Origin: Evansella alkalicola
GTDB taxonomy: Bacteria > Bacillota > Bacilli > Bacillales > Salisediminibacteriaceae
Assembly (NCBI RefSeq): GCF_019042735.1
Contig: NZ_JAHQCR010000017.1
Location: forward strand, 62,001 to 126,000
Length of the DNA stretch: 64,000 nucleotides
Reading direction: 5' to 3'
The translations under genes and the position numbers were made by a program. This document shows, one piece after another, positions 35,858 to 44,142 of this stretch (its first letter is position 1; each line of letters starts with the position of its first letter). The notes beneath the pieces are model-generated. The model was not told the DNA's origin. It saw only the letters and a list, made by a program, of their open reading frames with translations, and did not search any database.

Positions 35858-36253
35858 CTATCTTCCTCCTGCTGCTGATGCGTAAGTTACAATTACACCT
35901 AGGAAGATTAGAACGAAATACAAAAAAAAGAAAACAAAAAATTGAAAACGCCATACACCTTTCATAACCTTTTGAATATTAATATCTTCATACAACTTCC
36001 AGTGAACAAATGTAAAAATAATGCCGGATAAAAGGAAAAACAAAATAAATAACCATGTAAGACTTAAGTTCCATATTTGTAAGATGATAAAATATACCGC
36101 TATCATAAAAAGTAGTGTTGTACAATCAACTGCAAGTTTGATAGAAAATAGCTTGTTACGCGTTGATTTAACAGCAACCAAGTATACAAGATACAATCCT
36201 AGGAGAGGTACTGTGACTAACGTTGCTGCAATAAATACAAATACTTCACTCAT
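35858..36253 (-). CDS. DUF3397 membrane protein
   Basis: A 131-residue protein with four strong hydrophobic segments and a short C-terminal VTYASAAGGR. It overlaps the ketopantoate-reductase-like gene by eight bases including an ATGA junction, so it is probably translated with it. The DUF3397 family is found beside panE/bshC in many Bacillaceae; no function is known to me. Confidence 0.75.
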   Translation of the reverse strand: MSEVFVFIAATLVTVPLLGLYLVYLVAVKSTRNKLFSIKLAVDCTTLLFMIAVYFIILQIWNLSLTWLFILFFLLSGIIFTFVHWKLYEDINIQKVMKGVWRFQFFVFFFLYFVLIFLGVIVTYASAAGGR

Positions 36254-37139
36254 GACATTTCCCCCTTTCTAATCCTAATATAGACTTATGGACGAAGCTT
36301 GTAAGGGGTAAACTGATCCCCTTATGCTCAGCAACCTTCAACACATAACCAGTAATTGCTTCCACTTCGGTCGGCAATCCCTTTTCCATATCCCTAAACA
36401 TGGAAGATTTATTTTCACTCGTTTGCGATATAACCTTTTTTACAACTTCCCATTCCAAATCATCAAGCCCTAATACTTGAATACCTTCTTCAAACAAGCC
36501 TCTCACATTTTTATAAAAGTATGGATTATTCAACAATTCCCCGTTTTTAACTTGATAGATACAAGTTAATGGATTTACCACCAAATTGATCAAGAGCTTT
36601 CGTTTCAATATGTATTGAATATCATTCGTATAATGGATAGGAAAATGAGTGTGTACTTCGTCGATTAAATCAACAAGAGGAGGACAGTTATTTAACCATG
36701 GACCAATTACAATATCCCCGATACCTGTATGTTCAACCGTAACCTCATCTATTTTCAACGCTCCATGAGTGACGCTACCAGCATACAAAGAACTTTCAGT
36801 TAGATATTCCATTGCAGTTTCCATATGACCCATTCCATTTTGTAGCATGAGTATTGGTTGTTTCGTGCCATTCCATTGGAGAAAAAAGTCATGTAGATGC
36901 CATTGTTTTAAGGTAATGATGTACAAATCTGCATTTGGAGAAAGATTATTCTGAAAACTCGTTACTCTTACCTTATAGCTGCGTTCTATACCTTTTCTCT
37001 TAATAGTTACACCATGTTTATGAATAAGTGATGCCTGTTCCTCGGTCTTAGTAATAAGGTCCACTTCATGACCTAGCTCCGTTAAATAGCCAGAAGTAAG
37101 TAACCCTACTGCACCACCGCCAATAATCGTTATTTTCAC
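36246..37139 (-). CDS. panE: 2-dehydropantoate 2-reductase (PanE/ApbA family, YlbQ type)
   Basis: NADPH-dependent reductase making pantoate for coenzyme A; coaD in this window acts later in the same pathway. The 297-residue protein begins with a Rossmann motif ITIIGGGAVGLLTSGYLTE and has the family lysine/asparagine region LKRKLLINLVVNPLTCIYQV. C-terminal features include GLPTEVEAITGYVLKVAEHKGISLP. A GTG start follows GAGGTG. Bacteria often carry several paralogues, so the physiological substrate is inferred. Confidence 0.88.
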   Translation of the reverse strand: MKITIIGGGAVGLLTSGYLTELGHEVDLITKTEEQASLIHKHGVTIKRKGIERSYKVRVTSFQNNLSPNADLYIITLKQWHLHDFFLQWNGTKQPILMLQNGMGHMETAMEYLTESSLYAGSVTHGALKIDEVTVEHTGIGDIVIGPWLNNCPPLVDLIDEVHTHFPIHYTNDIQYILKRKLLINLVVNPLTCIYQVKNGELLNNPYFYKNVRGLFEEGIQVLGLDDLEWEVVKKVISQTSENKSSMFRDMEKGLPTEVEAITGYVLKVAEHKGISLPLTSFVHKSILGLERGKCHE

Positions 37140-37305
37140 AAGATCACCTCAAGACATTTCCTGTCATTACCTTATTTTAGCATAAAAAATGTCGAATAAA
37201 GTATTAATTGATGAAGAATTAATCGTTTTCTTTTTATTCTTTTTTAAATTATAATAATATATAGATAATTCAAGAATATCATTGATGTTACTGGGGGGAG
37301 AGGAA

Positions 37306-37785
37306 ATGGAAATGCATGATGTGGTACGTTTACATGTGAATTTTAAAACGTTAGAGGAATTTGAAAATTTCCGAGAGTATGGACAACAGGAATTATCAAT
37401 GAAAGAGGATTTAGAAGCCAATATTATAGAAAACGATAGTGAGTCACCTTTTTACGGAGTTTATTTTGGTAATAAATTAGTGGGACGAATGAGTTTATAT
37501 AAAATCGATAAGAAATTCGATCGTTACTTCGATCCACCTCAAGACTATTATGAACTTTGGAAATTAGAAGTATTACCAGGATACCAAGGAAAAGGTATTG
37601 GAAACAGTTTAGTAAATTTTGCAAAGAGCCTTGGCCTTCCTGTAAAAACAAATGCTCGCCAACGTTCAGATAGCTTCTGGGAAAAAATGGGCTTCGAACC
37701 CCTCACTTATCAAACAGAGAGGGACCGTGGGGAAAATCCTTATGTCTGGTTTCCAGAGGGTGTATCCGAGCAGGAAAATAATTAA
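37306..37785 (+). CDS. ylbP: GNAT-family N-acetyltransferase YlbP
   Basis: A 159-residue acyl-CoA acyltransferase fold protein with the acetyl-CoA-binding loop LPGYQGKGIGNSLVNFAKS near residues 93-111 and a C-terminal DSFWEKMGFEPLTY strand. The substrate is unknown. The ATG at 37306 follows GGGGGGAGAGG and matches B. subtilis length (160); the frame extends eight codons upstream. It is one of the few plus-strand genes and shares a bidirectional terminator with rsfA. Confidence 0.9.
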   Translation: MEMHDVVRLHVNFKTLEEFENFREYGQQELSMKEDLEANIIENDSESPFYGVYFGNKLVGRMSLYKIDKKFDRYFDPPQDYYELWKLEVLPGYQGKGIGNSLVNFAKSLGLPVKTNARQRSDSFWEKMGFEPLTYQTERDRGENPYVWFPEGVSEQENN

Positions 37786-37825
37786 TTTATAAAAATTTAA
37801 GCTTTTAAAACGACTATACAAAAAT

Positions 37826-37856
37826 CGAGGCTGGGACATAATCCCAGCCTTGTTTA
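37826..37856. terminator. bidirectional terminator between ylbP and rsfA
   Basis: Perfect stem GGCTGGGA/TCCCAGCC at 37829-37849 flanked by A and T runs usable from both sides. Confidence 0.8.
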
Positions 37857-38402
37857 TTTTGAAGAGAGCGTATTTTCGTTACGCTTCGTAGCCCTTTCCA
37901 TTACGTTAATCATTAGCTGATAATCATTTTTCACAATCTCGTACTCATGCCTTAGACGTGATAACTCATTTTCTAATTGAGCATTCTTTTCCACTAGAAC
38001 TTTAAACTCTTCTGAAGCATGCCCATTATTATGACCGTTTTCATTAATTTCTCTTTTCTTTTCTAAAAGCCACTCCACCATCTCATCTATTGTTTCTACT
38101 AGTGGATTGTCTGTGTCAACCTGCAAGTCTGAGTCTAGAGTAATCTGAGTAGGACCACCATCAGACTCAATATCTTTCAGTTTCAGTTGCTTACGTTGCT
38201 TCTTAGCTAATTGGATTGCTGACTCATACTTCTTACGTATTGAGGAGTTCCATCTGAAGCCACAGGCAGCAGGTGTACGGGATAATTTTTCACCTACTTC
38301 CTCAAATGCAGATAATTGTGTACTACCTTCCCGTATATGTCTTAAAACAACTTCAGCTAATAGTAAATCTTCATCTTGATTCCAAGCATCTTGTCTTACC
38401 AA
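37854..38402 (-). CDS. rsfA: prespore-specific regulator RsfA
   Basis: Myb/SANT-like DNA-binding regulator active in the forespore, known in B. subtilis (ylbO) to fine-tune sigma-F genes. The 182-residue protein starts (TTG)VRQDAWNQDEDLLLAEVVLR, continues with the conserved TQLSAFEEVGEKLSRTPAACGFRWNS helix bundle, and ends in a coiled coil (EFKVLVEKNAQLENELSRLR). The TTG at 38400-38402, after GGAGGG, matches the family start; the open frame begins 15 codons earlier. Confidence 0.93.
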   Translation of the reverse strand: MVRQDAWNQDEDLLLAEVVLRHIREGSTQLSAFEEVGEKLSRTPAACGFRWNSSIRKKYESAIQLAKKQRKQLKLKDIESDGGPTQITLDSDLQVDTDNPLVETIDEMVEWLLEKKREINENGHNNGHASEEFKVLVEKNAQLENELSRLRHEYEIVKNDYQLMINVMERATKRNENTLSSK

Positions 38403-38561
38403 CGAATCGATCCCTCCTTCTTCTTTTTTCACCTTATATGTATGCAATTAGTAGATAAGATAGACTTATTTTGTCTAGAATTAGTATGAAGCTATCTCAT
38501 AACTAATATAATTTTCCACTAATCAACTTCCATCTAGAGTTTAAGAATAGGAGGGATTATC

Positions 38562-39311
38562 CTATTTCCGCTGGAGAAATTGTTGCACTGCTAGATGGTG
38601 CTCCTCCTTCTCCCAGAGACTAGCACAAGCCTCTACTTCTTGATCCATTGATAGAAACAGTTTCTCTAAGTCTTCTTTTAAATATAAATTTTTCTTGTAC
38701 ATTCTCACAACATCTGGACTCAACCAATCTTCATTCCATTTGTCCACCTCAGTTAACTTAGGGACAATGTCATGAACAAAGTCTAGTTTGAAAGCTTCCT
38801 GTGCTCCATAAACTTTTCCAGTTGCTAACATTTTCATGGCCTTTTGTGCACCTACCCGCCTACATAATAAGTTAGTTCCACCCCACCCGGTTGTAATTTG
38901 TAGCTTACCTTGTATAAAACCAACTTTACTTGTTTCCTTTGATAGGCAAAAATCAGTAGATGCTGCCAATTCAGCCCCACCACCAACTGCTGTACCATTT
39001 AAATAAGCTACTGTTATAGCTGGAAACGCAACAATTTTCTTTAAAACTTTGCACATAGGTTCCAACATGGTCATTGCCTCTTTTGCAGTCTTCAATTGGT
39101 GGAAAGCTTGCAAATCTCCACCTGAACAAAATCCTTCCCCTTCTCCCCGGATAAGGAGTACTGTTATATTTTTGTCTTTACTAAATTCATCTAAATAATT
39201 ACTCATTAATTGGATCACATCATAATCAACGGCATTTCGTTTTTGAGGACGATTAAGAATAATTTCTGCCACGTTCGAAGATCGATATCTACCAATAACT
39301 TTCTGTTCCAT
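38562..39311 (-). CDS. enoyl-CoA hydratase/isomerase family protein
   Basis: Crotonase-fold protein of 249 residues with both oxyanion-hole segments, CSGGDLQAF (about 61-69) and GTAVGGGAELAAS (about 105-117). The second acid region is unusual (GKLQITTGWGGTNLLCRRVG), so the substrate and even hydratase activity are uncertain. It lies between rpmF and rsfA, where B. subtilis has no gene but other Bacillaceae often do. A clear GGAGGAG ribosome site precedes the ATG. Confidence 0.8.
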   Translation of the reverse strand: MEQKVIGRYRSSNVAEIILNRPQKRNAVDYDVIQLMSNYLDEFSKDKNITVLLIRGEGEGFCSGGDLQAFHQLKTAKEAMTMLEPMCKVLKKIVAFPAITVAYLNGTAVGGGAELAASTDFCLSKETSKVGFIQGKLQITTGWGGTNLLCRRVGAQKAMKMLATGKVYGAQEAFKLDFVHDIVPKLTEVDKWNEDWLSPDVVRMYKKNLYLKEDLEKLFLSMDQEVEACASLWEKEEHHLAVQQFLQRK

Positions 39312-39331
39312 AAGACTCCTCCTTAACCATA

Positions 39332-39361
39332 AAAAAACAGAGAGGGTATCCTCTCTGTTTT
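39332..39361 (-). terminator. intrinsic terminator after rpmF
   Basis: Minus-strand perfect stem AACAGAGAGG/CCTCTCTGTT with loop ATAC/TA and seven Ts. Confidence 0.9.
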
Positions 39362-39367
39362 AATACC

Positions 39368-39541
39368 TTATTTGTTTACAACGTCCTCGCCTTTGTAAGA
39401 GCCACACTCTTTACAAACACGGTGTGAAAGTTTCATTTCACCACAGTTAGGACATTTTACCATACCAGGTACACGAAGTTTAATGTGTGTACGGCGCATT
39501 CTTTTCTTCGTCTTACTAGTTCTTCTAAAAGGTACTGCCAT
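39368..39541 (-). CDS. rpmF: 50S ribosomal protein L32, zinc-binding form
   Basis: Small 57-residue ribosomal protein of the large subunit. It begins MAVPFRRTSKTKKRMRRTH and has a complete zinc ribbon with Cys30, Cys33, Cys43 and Cys46 (CPNC, CKEC). The ATG at 39539-39541 follows AAGGAGGTGG; the frame extends eight codons upstream. It forms an operon with ylbN, as in most Firmicutes. Confidence 0.97.
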   Translation of the reverse strand: MAVPFRRTSKTKKRMRRTHIKLRVPGMVKCPNCGEMKLSHRVCKECGSYKGEDVVNK

Positions 39542-39597
39542 GAGTCCCACCTCCTTGGAGATCATTCAAAAACATGCTGACATTAATCAGTTTCATG

Positions 39598-40107
39598 TTA
39601 TTTTTCATCAAAAAACTTTTGTAAATCCTTTAATCGAGGATCAATTTTATTATCTTCCTCGTCCGATTCATCCTTCAACTCCCATCCATGACCAGTGGCT
39701 GGGGCAGGACCTTCGTCTTTATCACTAAAGACTTGCATCGGTTTTTCCAATAAAATACGTTCTTTTACGTAAGGGAACAAATCGACCGTATTTTCCTTCA
39801 CTTCATGAACTTCGTCTTCTTCATCGAAGGTGGCCCATTCATCTAACTGAAATATTTCAGTTGCTTCTATAGTGAAAGGATAATCCACATCATTTAACGT
39901 TCGGGCACACGGGAGAGTCATCGTTCCCGATATAACAAGGCGAAAAGTGATCGCTTGTTTTGAGAAATAAGCATCTCCAGTAACTCGAACAGGTGAAATA
40001 TCACGGATTTCACGGTCTATTTCTTTTAGTTCACTTAAATTTACTGATTCATCAATATGAAGACCTTTTTCTTTAAAAGGTAACAACTGTTGAACCGACC
40101 ATTTCAT
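39598..40107 (-). CDS. ylbN: YceD/DUF177 family protein YlbN
   Basis: A 169-residue protein of the YceD (DUF177) family, co-transcribed with rpmF in nearly all bacteria. The core has ISGTMTLPCARTLNDVDYPFTI, including the conserved cysteine, and an acidic C-terminus (DEGPAPATGHGWELKDESDEE region). Plant and bacterial members are linked to 23S rRNA accumulation; the molecular role here is unknown. ATG after GAGGTG. Confidence 0.9.
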   Translation of the reverse strand: MKWSVQQLLPFKEKGLHIDESVNLSELKEIDREIRDISPVRVTGDAYFSKQAITFRLVISGTMTLPCARTLNDVDYPFTIEATEIFQLDEWATFDEEDEVHEVKENTVDLFPYVKERILLEKPMQVFSDKDEGPAPATGHGWELKDESDEEDNKIDPRLKDLQKFFDEK

Positions 40108-40368
40108 AGGTTTTCACCTCAAGACAACAAATGTAATTATAGCTTTCGTTTTTTCGTTTGTCAAGGTAATTTCTTTACAAGATTAAAAGAGAAAGTAGCC
40201 TTGATCAAGAGAGAAAAAGCCATTTTTTTTAAAATACCTACTGATTACCATAAAACAAATGATATAAAATATCAAATTTTAAAAGATCCTATGTTATTTT
40301 TCCCAATTTCTGTTTAAAATGATCAATAGTAGAGAATAAAACATAGGCCAAGAAAGGAGTGACATTTT

Positions 40369-41610
40369 TTGAATATTCTTGGTATTGTCGTGGAGTATAA
40401 TCCATTTCACTTAGGCCACCTTCATCACTTAAGAGCCTCTCAAGAAAAAACAAAAGCAGATATCACGATTGCTGTTATGAGTGGCTCCTTTCTTCAAAGA
40501 GGCGAACCAGCACTAACAGATAAGTGGAGACGGACAAAAATGGCATTAAAAAATGGCGTAGACTTAGTTATTGAATTGCCCTATATCTATTCTACCCAAA
40601 AAGCTGAAACATTTTCAGACGGAGCTGTAAGCCTTCTAGATACGTTAGGAGTAAATAAGCTTTGTTTCGGAAGTGAATCTGGTGAAATTGACGCATTTCA
40701 ACAGACTGTTGAGAAGGTAACTGAACATGAGCATGAGCTTGATTTATTAGTAAAACAGTATGTAAAAAGAGGTTTAAGCTATCCAAAAGCTTTTTCGGAG
40801 GCATTTGATGACTACTATCAAGATTCCAGTTCAAACACGATCGATTTAACAAAGCCGAATAATATCCTTGGCTATCAATATGTTAAGTCTATTAAAAAGA
40901 GAGCCTCCTCTATTAAGGCTTATACTATAACTCGTGAAAAGTCTGGTTATCACGAAAAATCCTTGTCAAATAAAATTGCAAGTGCTACCGCAATTCGTCA
41001 TGAACTAATTGAAAAAGGTGAGCCTATTGAAAGGGTCGAAGCTAACCTACCTAAAGCCTCTACTGAAGAGCTACTGGAGCATATGAAGCTCATTGGAGAT
41101 TTTGCACATTGGGAGCATTATTTCCCTTTACTTCAGTATAAAATTATGACGGAGACAAGTGAGACATTATGTCAGATTTATGAATGTGAAGAAGGCTTAG
41201 AGCACCGCTTAAAAAAATACATTTTTCAAACACATTCATTCCATCATTTTATGGAAAAAGTTAAGACAAAACGTTATACGTGGACAAGATTACAGCGCCT
41301 GTTCGTTCACATCTTAATGAATACGACAAAAGCATTTATGGAGAAATATTGTGAACCACTGTCTCCACCATATATCCGGATTCTTGGAATGTCCACTGAA
41401 GGGCGTGACTACTTGTCTTCCATAAAAAACTCATTAAGTATTCCACTCATCACTCGGGCGATGCAAATGGAGCATCCCGTATTACAAAGAGACACATTAT
41501 CAGCTCAAATACATGCCCTGCCATATATAAAAAAGTATGGATTAACGGAAGAAATCAAAGGTATACCTATCCAATTCAATAAAGAAAAGAATGTATTTAC
41601 CAATGAATAA
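40369..41610 (+). CDS. tmcAL: tRNAMet cytidine acetate ligase TmcAL (YlbM)
   Basis: Uses acetate and ATP to make N4-acetylcytidine at the wobble base of elongator tRNA-Met. The 413-residue protein begins (TTG)NILGIVVEYNPFHLGHLHHL, a nucleotidyltransferase HxGH motif, followed by VMSGSFLQRGEPALTDKW and LPYIYSTQKAETFSDGAV. B. subtilis YlbM has 415 residues. A TTG start is supported by AAGGAGTGAC. It is transcribed away from ylbN-rpmF and followed by an IS remnant whose left end forms a hairpin that could terminate it. Confidence 0.93.
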   Translation: MNILGIVVEYNPFHLGHLHHLRASQEKTKADITIAVMSGSFLQRGEPALTDKWRRTKMALKNGVDLVIELPYIYSTQKAETFSDGAVSLLDTLGVNKLCFGSESGEIDAFQQTVEKVTEHEHELDLLVKQYVKRGLSYPKAFSEAFDDYYQDSSSNTIDLTKPNNILGYQYVKSIKKRASSIKAYTITREKSGYHEKSLSNKIASATAIRHELIEKGEPIERVEANLPKASTEELLEHMKLIGDFAHWEHYFPLLQYKIMTETSETLCQIYECEEGLEHRLKKYIFQTHSFHHFMEKVKTKRYTWTRLQRLFVHILMNTTKAFMEKYCEPLSPPYIRILGMSTEGRDYLSSIKNSLSIPLITRAMQMEHPVLQRDTLSAQIHALPYIKKYGLTEEIKGIPIQFNKEKNVFTNE

Positions 41611-41687
41611 CCTAAGAGGAGGCTGTCCCAAAAGTATCAACTTTTGTGCAGCCTCTCTCTGTTTACTGGTATTTACTATATTAGAGT

Positions 41688-41810
41688 ACTCGAACCACTA
41701 TAGGCGGACGCTTTCCGCGGGCAATGCTTCAACTTCCTCGGGAAAACCACCCTGCGGGATCTTCAGCTATTGCTTTTCCCGCTGGAGTCGCCGCCTGTCT
41801 CTCTTCGAGT
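41688..41810. repeat. nested GC-rich 123-bp palindromic repeat
   Basis: Ends are a perfect 7-bp inverted pair ACTCGAA/TTCGAGT, with a longer imperfect inverted pair GGCGGACGC/GAGTCGCCGCC inside. GC content is visibly higher than the flanks (CTTTCCGCGGGC, CCCTGCGGGATC). It resembles a short dispersed repeat I associate with many Bacillus genomes; it interrupts the transposase remnant. Confidence 0.65.
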
Positions 41811-42029
41811 TATTCTTATCAATGGAAAAACACATGGTATTTACTGGCCACAGAAAAGGGAGATAAACTATATCGACGAAGAAAATGCGATGTAGAGCCA
41901 GTTTTCGATCATATAAAACACAACCGTGAATTCGATCGATTTACATTAAGGGGCCTTTTCACAACAACACTGGAATGGGGTCTTCTTAGTATTGCTCATA
42001 ATTTCCTTAAATGGGAAACCCATGTGTAA
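41811..42029 (+). pseudogene. IS1182-family transposase, C-terminal fragment
   Basis: About 72 codons reading YQWKNTWYLLATEKGDKLY, RRRKCDVEPVFDHIKHN, then FTLRGLFTTTLEWGLLSIAH and a stop. This is the typical end of IS1182-family DDE transposases (the VEPVF-IK-N and LRG-E-GL-AHN pattern). The N-terminal domain and most catalytic acidic residues are missing, so it is inactive. Confidence 0.8.
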
Positions 42030-42193
42030 AACAAAAATCAAAGAGCACTAAAACTAAAGATAAAAAGGTGGGGTAATTTAACCCGCTACTATACTTTAGT
42101 TTAGATTAAACAGTAAAAAACAAAATAAATAGAGAGGCTTTCCCTCTAAAGTCATTTTCAATGACCTTTTGGGACAGCCTCCTCAAATATTTT

Positions 42194-43249
42194 TCATTCC
42201 TTTTTTAAGGGAAGCTGATTTAGAAATTCAAGTGCCTCCACAAACGTATCTATTGGCACGATTTCCATGTCAGTTCCAATTGAATTTGCAGTTTCAACGG
42301 CCAGTTGATAATTCGAATCGTCCGCTCCCCCCTCATTTGGTGCAAGGAAGTAATCTGCACCAGCATTATGAGAAGCGATGACTTTTTGATTTACACCACC
42401 AATTCGACCAACCGTTCCTTCTTCATCGACTGTACCTGTTCCAGCTATATGATATCCTCTTGTAATGTCTACTTCATGAAGTTGGTTAAATATCTCTAAT
42501 GAGAACATCAGTCCTGCAGAAGGCCCCCCTATTTTTGCTGTATCAATATCCACTCTCGGTTCATAAATTAAATTAATCTCTGGATCACTATATAAGGTAG
42601 AAATCCCCATTCCACCACCATCTTGTCCTAATTCACTCGGAAATGGCTGAATCTCTACTTCTAATTCTTCAATATTCCCATCTCTTTCAATAGTTAATGG
42701 CACACTTTCTCCAATACTATATTGACTAACCATGTTTAGAAGCTTTTGAGGTCCAATGATTTCCTCCCCATTAACTTCGATGATTCGGTCACCAACTATT
42801 AGCTTCTTTTCAGCATCCATCCCAGAAATAATGGAATTAAAAAATACACCACCATTTTCAAAGTATGCTGTCTTACCAGCATGATTATAAGCTACGTAAA
42901 TAGCCCAGTCTTGTGAGTCGGCCATCGCCATCATTTGCCGTTCCTGATATTCTTCGTCCGTTTCCCCTTCTGGACGGATGTGATGTTCAGGTATTATTTC
43001 TCTTTGGTCACTAAACATGGACCAGACATAGTTCACTACATTTGCCTTCCCCATTCTAACCGTCGTTAACATAAATGTGCCTTCATAATCATAGGCATCC
43101 TCTACTTCAATGACTTCTGTTAGAACTTTTGCATCTCCTGGTATTGTGAAGTAATAAGGTAGATGATAATAGTTAATAAAAAGAAGTACTATGATTAAAA
43201 TGCCCCAGCGAATAAAGCTTTTATTATTACTTTTTTTCCTATCACTCAT
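42194..43249 (-). CDS. ylbL: SepM/YlbL-family membrane serine protease (PDZ plus Lon-like domain)
   Basis: A 351-residue protein with one N-terminal membrane anchor (about 14-30), an extracellular PDZ domain (about 125-205) and a C-terminal Lon-type S16 protease domain. The catalytic dyad residues are visible: Ser244 in GGPSAGLMFSLE and Lys289 in GGVNQKVIAS. The streptococcal homologue SepM trims competence peptide; B. subtilis YlbL has been linked to cleavage of the DNA-damage division inhibitor YneA. Eight-base overlap with ylbK indicates co-translation. Confidence 0.9.
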   Translation of the reverse strand: MSDRKKSNNKSFIRWGILIIVLLFINYYHLPYYFTIPGDAKVLTEVIEVEDAYDYEGTFMLTTVRMGKANVVNYVWSMFSDQREIIPEHHIRPEGETDEEYQERQMMAMADSQDWAIYVAYNHAGKTAYFENGGVFFNSIISGMDAEKKLIVGDRIIEVNGEEIIGPQKLLNMVSQYSIGESVPLTIERDGNIEELEVEIQPFPSELGQDGGGMGISTLYSDPEINLIYEPRVDIDTAKIGGPSAGLMFSLEIFNQLHEVDITRGYHIAGTGTVDEEGTVGRIGGVNQKVIASHNAGADYFLAPNEGGADDSNYQLAVETANSIGTDMEIVPIDTFVEALEFLNQLPLKKE

Positions 43250-44030
43250 GATTGTTCTCCTTCCAAGATTGTATCCTTTCTTGCAAAGGGGTTATTATTT
43301 TTCTTGCTGCCATCTCCCCTTGTTGAATTATATCATCAACATTTGTAAATTCCGTACTATTTATATTTTTTAAAATGGGACGTAACATTATATCTGCTTC
43401 AATCTCTCGATACCTTACCATTTCCTTCTCCATAATGTCCATACTTTGAATAATCACATCATATATGGACGCTATTTCTGGTTCCTCTTTAAAAAATGAT
43501 ACATCAACTGCAATAACAATGTCTGCCCCCATCTCCTTTACTACAGAAACAGGAACTCGGTCGATGACTCCACCGTCCACATACATTTTTCCATCGATCG
43601 TTTCAGGTACAATAATTCCTGGAATTGCAATACTTGCTCGAACTGCTTTAGCAATATCCCCTTTGTTAAAAACCACTTTTTCTCCTTTCATCAAATCTGT
43701 TGCTACAACAGAAACGGGGGGGTGTAGGTCTTCCAATCTCTTATGTTTAACAAGCATACGAACAAGCTGCTTCGCCTTATCACCTTTTATAAATCCCATT
43801 TTTGGAACTGTAAAATCAAGAAAATATTTTCTTCTAAACTGCATTGCCATTTTTTCTAACATTTTCGGTTTATAACCTGCACCATATAACGTTCCTATTA
43901 AAGCTCCCATACTACTACCTGAAAGAAAATCTACCTTAATACCTTCCTCTTCCAACACTTTTAATAAACCAATATGAGCAAACCCCTTTGAACCACCAGA
44001 ACCTAGCGCCACTCCTATCTTTGGCTCCAT
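43242..44030 (-). CDS. ylbK: patatin-like phospholipase family protein YlbK
   Basis: Cytosolic Ser-Asp dyad hydrolase of 262 residues. The oxyanion glycine loop GSGGSKGFAHIG (10-21), nucleophile GSSMG with Ser40, and aspartate motif DGGVIDRVPV are all intact, so esterase/phospholipase activity is plausible. Substrate unknown. It is the first gene of the ylbK-ylbL pair and diverges from ylbJ. Confidence 0.9.
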   Translation of the reverse strand: MEPKIGVALGSGGSKGFAHIGLLKVLEEEGIKVDFLSGSSMGALIGTLYGAGYKPKMLEKMAMQFRRKYFLDFTVPKMGFIKGDKAKQLVRMLVKHKRLEDLHPPVSVVATDLMKGEKVVFNKGDIAKAVRASIAIPGIIVPETIDGKMYVDGGVIDRVPVSVVKEMGADIVIAVDVSFFKEEPEIASIYDVIIQSMDIMEKEMVRYREIEADIMLRPILKNINSTEFTNVDDIIQQGEMAARKIITPLQERIQSWKENNHE

Positions 44031-44142
44031 ACCTTCCCACTCCCTTTACTGTCCAACCCCGAAATTTGGTCTAATCTTTCTTTATTAACGTATATTTGAA
44101 AGAGGACAAGTTTATGATTCTAGTTGGAAAAGGAGAACATCA

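Larger units (their letters stand above)
41616..42184. mobile_element. internally deleted IS1182-like insertion sequence
   Basis: A 569-bp element bounded by perfect 19-bp inverted repeats GAGGAGGCTGTCCCAAAAG (41616-41634) and its complement (42166-42184). It contains only the C-terminal part of a transposase and a nested 123-bp repeat. No target-site duplication is evident. GGCTGTCCCAAAA-type ends are common for IS1182-family elements in Bacillaceae; the family call rests on the transposase fragment. The left end also folds as a hairpin with CTTTTG/CAGCCTC pairing. Confidence 0.8.

Noticed and set aside
37167..37421. Minus-strand frame of 84 codons opposite ylbP
   Set aside because: Low-complexity, no ribosome site, and it overlaps the well-supported acetyltransferase start on the plus strand.
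44031..44142. Sigma-E promoter for ylbJ
   Set aside because: CGTATATT resembles a sigma-E -10 but the candidate -35 (TCTAATC) has poor spacing; too weak to list as a feature.
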